Shown here: positions 4,966 to 9,309 of the stretch, one piece after another
Numbering within the stretch: position 1 is the first letter of the stretch
Layout of the letters: every line of letters starts with the position of its first letter
NCBI GenBank assembly: GCA_030596225.1
Contig: JAUVKO010000065.1
Coordinates: 1 to 9,309, forward strand
Origin: Fidelibacterota bacterium
Lineage (GTDB): Bacteria; Fidelibacterota; UBA8477; JABMPR01
Length of the DNA stretch: 9,309 bases
Reading direction: 5' to 3'
The notes under the pieces: model-generated
Databases searched by the model: none
Seen by the model: the letters and a program-made list of their open reading frames with translations, nothing else
What the model was told of the DNA's origin: nothing
Made by a program: the position numbers and the translations under genes

Positions 4966-7900
4966 ATGATGAGCAAACATTTTTCTAGTCGTGTCATACT
5001 ACATCATATCTTGTTGGTCCCACTGTTGATCATTCTCTTCACCAGCAGTCTTTGGGGTCTGGATGGTCTGCGAGATATTCACAACCTGATGGACCTTGGC
5101 GATCTCGATCATGATGGGAATAATGATTTTGGAGCCATTCGAAAGGTTCCCGGGTCAGGATCTGAATTGATCACTTTCGAGGTTACACCAAGTGGTAACT
5201 TTGAGCTTACATGGGGTTTTGCCCTCCCTGAAAACCTGGTGGGTGAATGGGTGGATTTTACCCTGACGGACCTGAATTTGAATGGCCGGCCCGAGCTGGT
5301 AGCTATTACCAAACTGGTTTCAGCCGCTTCAGGAAACAGGGCCCCCTGGATGTATGGATTCGAATGGACAGGGACTGAGTTTGACTTTGTTCCCAGTTTT
5401 CAATGGGGCTGGACTCCAGACAATGGGCTTTATGCACGTCCGGTTCAAATTGAAAGCGGTGACATTGACCGGGATGGTCTTAGCGAGCTGATCATATCTT
5501 TAAGCGCTCCCCAGGCCAATTTGTTGATTGTTGAATTCAAGGGTGACCTAAGCACATCTGATATCCAGATCGAATTCTCCGGGCTACCTCTTGATATGTC
5601 ACAATTGCCCGTCTCCACGCTTCTGACTATCAATGATGTGGATGGTGATCAGCATGATGACATTCTGCTTTTTCAGAAACAAAATGACAAGCTTATCGCA
5701 GCAGGTATTGTATCAACCGGGGAAGACCAATACACCAATCGACCCATTTCATCCATTAAGCTTAGAGATGGTGCCTCAGAGATTATCCATTTAGCAGGAA
5801 TTGCCTCGACTGATCTGGATGGCTCAGGCGTTAAAAAGGTGTACCTCGGTAGTTCCAAGGGTAATATTTACCAATATGATTCAGGTCGTGGTGGCTCAAT
5901 TTGGCAGTCCTTTTCCGAAGCCATACACCAATTGGCTTTTACAGATTTAGATGGAGATGGGTTAAAAGAGGCCCTCATTAAAACAGGTGATCGGGTTTAT
6001 TACCTCGAGCAAGAATCCAATGGTGATGGTTTTGAACATTTTCGTACTCTTGTTGATGATGATCTCTTTGCATCTAACGCATTTGCTTTCGTTGATGGAT
6101 TGTTGATGGAAAGACAAGGTCATTACCAATTCCGAGCTGTTGATCCGGATGAGACTGAAGCCATGGCAGAATTAGAGAGCACTTCTGAAACTGAAAATGA
6201 TATTGAGCTTCAGGAAGACCTCGAATCCGAATCCCCGACTGTGCCTCCACTTATGGAAAAATTGACAGCCGATCCCGTCTCTGCAATGGATACACCTGTC
6301 GTACCCGAAGCTAAACGAAAACCAAGGGCTCCGGACGTTATTCTGCATGTGGGAGAAAGCTTTACCCATAATATTCCCCGTCAGGAAGAGATGGATCCCG
6401 GACAAGCATATGTCAAATTCAAGACCTACCCTGAGGGTATGCGCCTTGGTAAGGATTTTGTCTTAAGGTGGAATCCTGCTGAAAACCAACTGGGCTATCA
6501 CCAGATATCCTATTCTTTTGGTCAACATCTGGATACAACGTTTACACTATATGTTAATGATGTCCCTGATATTTTCTCTACGCCTGCAATCCTGGCTCAG
6601 ACCGGACAACAATATCTTTACCAGCTGCAATTGGAAGACCTGAATGAAGAACAATATCTGGATTATGAATTAATCTCAGCTCCTGCCGGAATGCAGATAG
6701 ATGAAGAAGGCCTTATCCGCTGGTTACCCAGTGACACGCAGTTGGACTCCCAGTATGTCACTCTGGGTGTTCATGATGGTTTTGAGCGAACCCTACAGAA
6801 ATTCACGCTCTATGTTAATATTCCACCTCTCATTCTTGAAAAACCGGGACCGGTGGCTTCCATTAATGAACCTTATGTTGGACAGGTGAATATTCAGGAC
6901 AAAAACGTTCCGAACACCGCACGTCTTATTCCACTGCGCACTCCGCAAAATCTGGTTTTGGAATCTTCCGGGCGAATCACCTGGACCCCTAATGAACAGC
7001 AAACCGGTTTTCATGACATTCTTTTTGAACTCACAGACGATATGTCGACCGTACTGGATTCCTTCACCCTCTTTGCCAATACGCCCCCGGTAATCACCTC
7101 CAGGTATGAAGTGCATGTTCCGGTTGGAAAACCCTGGCATTACAATGTTGAGGTTGATGATCCCAACAATAATCAGGATATCAGCTATTTGCTCTCAGAG
7201 AGCAGTATTCCCAACTTGACCATTAGTCGTCGTGGTCGCATGACCTGGACTCCAACAGAGGCAGAATTGGGGAAGCAAACCTTCACTATCTCTGTATCCG
7301 ATGGCTTAAGAGACGATCTTCAAAAAGTTACTGTGTATGTGAACAGCGCACCTATTTTTGGTAAAAATGCTGATTCCCTGGCAACAGTAGCTCGACCTTA
7401 TACAATGACCCTCCCGGTTACTGATCTGAACAAAGATCAGAAATTAAGCTATGCTTTTTTATCGGCACCCAAAGGAATGCAAATATCTCATGCCGGTCAG
7501 ATCGTATGGACACCCAGCAAGACTCAAAAGGGCTGGAATGAGGTTTTCGTCAAGGTCTCAGATAAATACAGTTCTGACACATATAAGTTCGCGATCTATG
7601 CCAACGCACCTCCCGCCATCGTTTCTAAAGCAGACACCATGGCCATTGCCGGTCAGGAATATGTGTATGAGATCAAAGCACTGGATCTAAATACCGATCA
7701 GGAGTTGATCTATAAAGTCTTTGATGCACCGGCTGGTGTTGAAATTACCGATGGTTCAATTTTGCGTTGGACACCGGGAATTGACCAGATCAACCATGCT
7801 CAATTCAAGGTTAGTGTTACTGACGGCTATATCACGAATGTCCAAAAGGTCACCTTGTTTGTAAATGCCCTGCCGGAGGTAACCTCCACGCCTTCTGCGG

Positions 7901-8223
7901 TTGTCCTCACAGACCGTGAATATCGCTATCAATTGGCTTCCCGGGACTTGAACGAGGACAGTATTACTTATTCCAAGATATTACTCCCCAGCGGCGCTGA
8001 AATGAACGCGGAAGAGGGACTGATCACCTGGACACCGGATGCCTCTAATGAAGGTTCAAATAAATTTATTATTGAACTTATTGATTCTCGCGGATCTTCA
8101 AATTTACATGAATTTGAAGTCAATGTTTTTCAAGATCCCAAAGCCCCTATCCGTCAGATGGGAGCATTCTTGATCACCCTGGCCGGAATCGGTGCTATGT
8201 TCATCTTAAAATTCCTGTATTGA
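4966..8223 (+). CDS. Large exported protein: FG-GAP-like propeller, seven cadherin-like repeats, C-terminal membrane anchor
   Basis: A 1085-residue exported protein of unknown specific role, probably binding or display at the cell envelope. A signal peptide covers about 1-31. Residues 40-390 form an FG-GAP/VCBS-like beta-propeller with six loops of the D-x-D-x-D/N-G type, at 46-54, 102-110, 166-174, 224-232, 283-291 and 327-335; most look able to bind Ca2+, while that at 283 has lost later acidic positions. An acidic, proline-containing linker follows (about 393-455). Seven cadherin-like (CADG/He_PIG) repeats then run to about 1055, each with a W-x-P turn: Trp502, 586, 673, 761, 848, 935 and 1022, a period of 84-88 residues. 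Many end in a strand like FTLYVN followed by PP or AP, leading into the next. A hydrophobic helix at 1065-1081 with only KFLY after it anchors the C-terminus. No catalytic motif is seen. The start (ATG ATG) has a poor ribosome site. The gene is monocistronic, with a terminator 21 nt after its stop. Confidence 0.93.
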   Translation: MMSKHFSSRVILHHILLVPLLIILFTSSLWGLDGLRDIHNLMDLGDLDHDGNNDFGAIRKVPGSGSELITFEVTPSGNFELTWGFALPENLVGEWVDFTLTDLNLNGRPELVAITKLVSAASGNRAPWMYGFEWTGTEFDFVPSFQWGWTPDNGLYARPVQIESGDIDRDGLSELIISLSAPQANLLIVEFKGDLSTSDIQIEFSGLPLDMSQLPVSTLLTINDVDGDQHDDILLFQKQNDKLIAAGIVSTGEDQYTNRPISSIKLRDGASEIIHLAGIASTDLDGSGVKKVYLGSSKGNIYQYDSGRGGSIWQSFSEAIHQLAFTDLDGDGLKEALIKTGDRVYYLEQESNGDGFEHFRTLVDDDLFASNAFAFVDGLLMERQGHYQFRAVDPDETEAMAELESTSETENDIELQEDLESESPTVPPLMEKLTADPVSAMDTPVVPEAKRKPRAPDVILHVGESFTHNIPRQEEMDPGQAYVKFKTYPEGMRLGKDFVLRWNPAENQLGYHQISYSFGQHLDTTFTLYVNDVPDIFSTPAILAQTGQQYLYQLQLEDLNEEQYLDYELISAPAGMQIDEEGLIRWLPSDTQLDSQYVTLGVHDGFERTLQKFTLYVNIPPLILEKPGPVASINEPYVGQVNIQDKNVPNTARLIPLRTPQNLVLESSGRITWTPNEQQTGFHDILFELTDDMSTVLDSFTLFANTPPVITSRYEVHVPVGKPWHYNVEVDDPNNNQDISYLLSESSIPNLTISRRGRMTWTPTEAELGKQTFTISVSDGLRDDLQKVTVYVNSAPIFGKNADSLATVARPYTMTLPVTDLNKDQKLSYAFLSAPKGMQISHAGQIVWTPSKTQKGWNEVFVKVSDKYSSDTYKFAIYANAPPAIVSKADTMAIAGQEYVYEIKALDLNTDQELIYKVFDAPAGVEITDGSILRWTPGIDQINHAQFKVSVTDGYITNVQKVTLFVNALPEVTSTPSAVVLTDREYRYQLASRDLNEDSITYSKILLPSGAEMNAEEGLITWTPDASNEGSNKFIIELIDSRGSSNLHEFEVNVFQDPKAPIRQMGAFLITLAGIGAMFILKFLY

Positions 8224-8236
8224 TCCTACTCCAAAC
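8223..8236 (-). repeat. Right arm of the 14-bp inverted repeat flanking the large surface-protein gene
   Basis: ATCCTACTCCAAAC is the exact reverse complement of 4919-4932. It begins on the last base of the TGA stop codon of the 1085-residue gene and ends 8 nt before the terminator. The two arms thus enclose the leader end, start codon and whole coding region. Confidence 0.85.
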
Positions 8237-8244
8237 AGGATATT

Positions 8245-8276
8245 AAAAAACCTACCGCATAACGGTGGGTTTTTTT
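8245..8276. terminator. Bidirectional rho-independent terminator between convergent genes
   Basis: AAAAAACCTACCG and CGGTGGGTTTTTT pair across a CATAA loop with a single G-T mismatch or wobble, giving a GC-rich stem core flanked by A and T runs. On the plus strand it ends transcription of the 1085-residue gene. On the minus strand the mirror-image U-run can end the subtilase transcript, whose stop is at 8330. Confidence 0.92.
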
Positions 8277-8329
8277 ATCTGCTAAAAGTCACAAATACCG
8301 AAGCAAACGTACTCTGGTGCTCCCCTCCC

Positions 8330-9309
8330 TTACTGTAAAATAAGGTCAGTTAGATAAACCAGGTCCTGAATACTAAGCAGTTCATCATAATCAAGATCAC
8401 CTGCGGTAAGCAGCTCGGGAGTTGTTTCCATGTTTCCCAGGATCAGGTTAACTAAAATGATGACATCCTGGATATTGACTTGCTCATCCTGATTCATATC
8501 TCCATCTCCCGTCTGTAACCAGGAAGCAGCTTTCAAGACTGCCTGATGCAGATTCAAGCGTCCGCCACTAACAGTGATATTTTCCAGAGCGGTCAAGGGA
8601 TCAACTGATAAGAGAATCATGGACTTGAATATCTGTGCAGCCCGTGCAGGCTGTTCTTCATAATAGCGGGCCAGATCTTGATTGGCTGCTGCATGCATCA
8701 AGGCAACGGCTCCGGTAACGTATGGTGCGGCCATTGAGGTTCCAGACTTAATCGTGGTGCCCTGATAAAAATTAGTGGAAAGAATGAGCATCCCGGGGGC
8801 TCCCAGGTCAATGGATTCTGCTCCATAACCGGCAGTAGACTTTGTGTCGTACTGAGTTGTGTTTGTCACTGTGATCAGGTAAGGGCTACTGCAGGTTGTC
8901 GGTACATCACCGTATTGGTCAACATCTGTATTGCTGTTGGTTGTGGCCACCACAGAAAGGATACCGGCTTCCCCCATGGCATCATACATATCATTCCAGA
9001 TGGGATAGTTTCCTGATTCACAGTCTGCATAATCAACTCCGAAGCTGGAATTTACGACGACAATAAAAGCACCTCTGCTTCCACCAGATTCCAGCCAGGC
9101 TAATTTTTGTTCCAGGATATAGCTATATGCCTCAATGACTATGGAGGTTGTTTGACTCTCTCCTGCAACGATCATCATTTTTAAGGCCCAGTTCACACCG
9201 GCCACCTGATTGGCATTGTTTGAATGGGCACCAACGATACCAGCAACACAGCTTCCATGACTATCGGTAGGGATGACTCCATTGTGATCATAGGCATTCC
9301 AGCCCTGGG
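8330..9309 (-). CDS. Subtilisin-family (S8) serine protease with C-terminal dockerin (5' end cut by window)
   Basis: The 325 C-terminal residues of a secreted subtilase; the signal peptide, any propeptide and the catalytic Asp lie beyond position 9309. The reading frame stays open to the window edge, and the HGS motif lies upstream of any in-window start, so the gene is truncated by the window. Numbering visible residues from 1, catalytic His17 is in SHGSCVAGI (usual form HGTxVAG), the substrate-cleft segment is VVVNSSFG (about 83-90), the likely oxyanion Asn is Asn124 in ATTNSN, and the nucleophile is Ser191 in GTSMAAPYVTG. The catalytic domain closes with SGGRLNLHQAV near 247-257. The C-terminus carries two dockerin Ca-binding motifs, at 270-281 (DMNQDEQVNIQD) and 304-315 (DLDYDELLSIQD), each followed by a hydrophobic helix. 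No cohesin partner is in view. It converges on the large surface-protein gene. Confidence 0.95.
   Translation of the reverse strand, partial: QGWNAYDHNGVIPTDSHGSCVAGIVGAHSNNANQVAGVNWALKMMIVAGESQTTSIVIEAYSYILEQKLAWLESGGSRGAFIVVVNSSFGVDYADCESGNYPIWNDMYDAMGEAGILSVVATTNSNTDVDQYGDVPTTCSSPYLITVTNTTQYDTKSTAGYGAESIDLGAPGMLILSTNFYQGTTIKSGTSMAAPYVTGAVALMHAAANQDLARYYEEQPARAAQIFKSMILLSVDPLTALENITVSGGRLNLHQAVLKAASWLQTGDGDMNQDEQVNIQDVIILVNLILGNMETTPELLTAGDLDYDELLSIQDLVYLTDLILQ

Noticed and set aside
4956..4988. Ten-codon ORF (ATG at 4956) overlapping the start of the large surface-protein gene
   Set aside because: No ribosome site or conservation evidence; short overlapping ORFs like this are common by chance.
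6793..7140. Open reading frame of 115 codons antisense to the cadherin-like repeats
   Set aside because: It lies wholly inside a well-supported coding region, has no recognisable domain, and its composition is that of a reverse-frame shadow.
6424..8120. Seven W-x-P repeats as a DNA-level tandem repeat or recent expansion
   Set aside because: The repeats are recognisable only at protein level; their nucleotide sequences are widely diverged, so they are old domain duplications.
1..9309. Search for CRISPR arrays, tRNA/rRNA genes, insertion sequences, phage or toxin-antitoxin modules
   Set aside because: No regular spaced repeats, transposase or integrase motifs, RNA gene signatures or small paired toxin-like genes were found.

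Overview
The window (about 9.3 kb) carries seven protein-coding genes, two of them cut by the window ends, and reads as ordinary chromosomal DNA of a Gram-negative (diderm) bacterium. A TonB/ExbB/ExbD system, a secreted S41 peptidase, a small predicted outer-membrane protein and several exported Ca-binding-type domains (FG-GAP, cadherin-like, dockerin) fit the FCB superphylum. The style of the C-terminal dockerin (GDMNQDEQVNIQDV...) and the tandem exbD genes make me think of Candidatus Neomarinimicrobiota (SAR406) or a relative. That placement is inference from gene style, not a search result.

Left part (1-3756, all minus strand). Reading 3756 to 1, the genes are a C-terminal processing peptidase (S41), then exbB, exbD, a second exbD, and tonB, which runs off the left edge. 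The last four are packed with gaps of 26, 3 and 4 nt and form one operon. A sigma-70-like promoter (TTGACT, 17 nt, TATGAT) sits in the 130-nt gap before exbB. The operon should build an inner-membrane proton-driven motor (ExbB/ExbD) that powers outer-membrane receptors through TonB.

Middle (3757-4965). A 248-residue secreted protein, probably a small outer-membrane beta-barrel of unknown function, lies on the minus strand. A 273-nt AT-rich divergent intergenic region separates it from the large plus-strand gene. That region holds an inverted repeat and a candidate promoter.

Right part (4966-9309). A 1085-residue exported protein has a signal peptide, an FG-GAP-like beta-propeller with six D-x-D-type loops, an acidic linker, seven cadherin-like repeats of about 87 residues (each marked by a W-x-P motif), and a C-terminal transmembrane helix. 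It is convergent with a 5'-truncated subtilisin-family protease that ends in a two-motif dockerin. A bidirectional rho-independent terminator separates the two.

The most unusual signal is an exact 14-bp inverted repeat that brackets the 1085-residue gene: one copy 33 nt before its start codon, the other beginning on the last base of its stop codon. I see no CRISPR array, insertion sequence, tRNA, rRNA or obvious defence system. Most of the window is envelope energetics, envelope proteolysis and cell-surface proteins.
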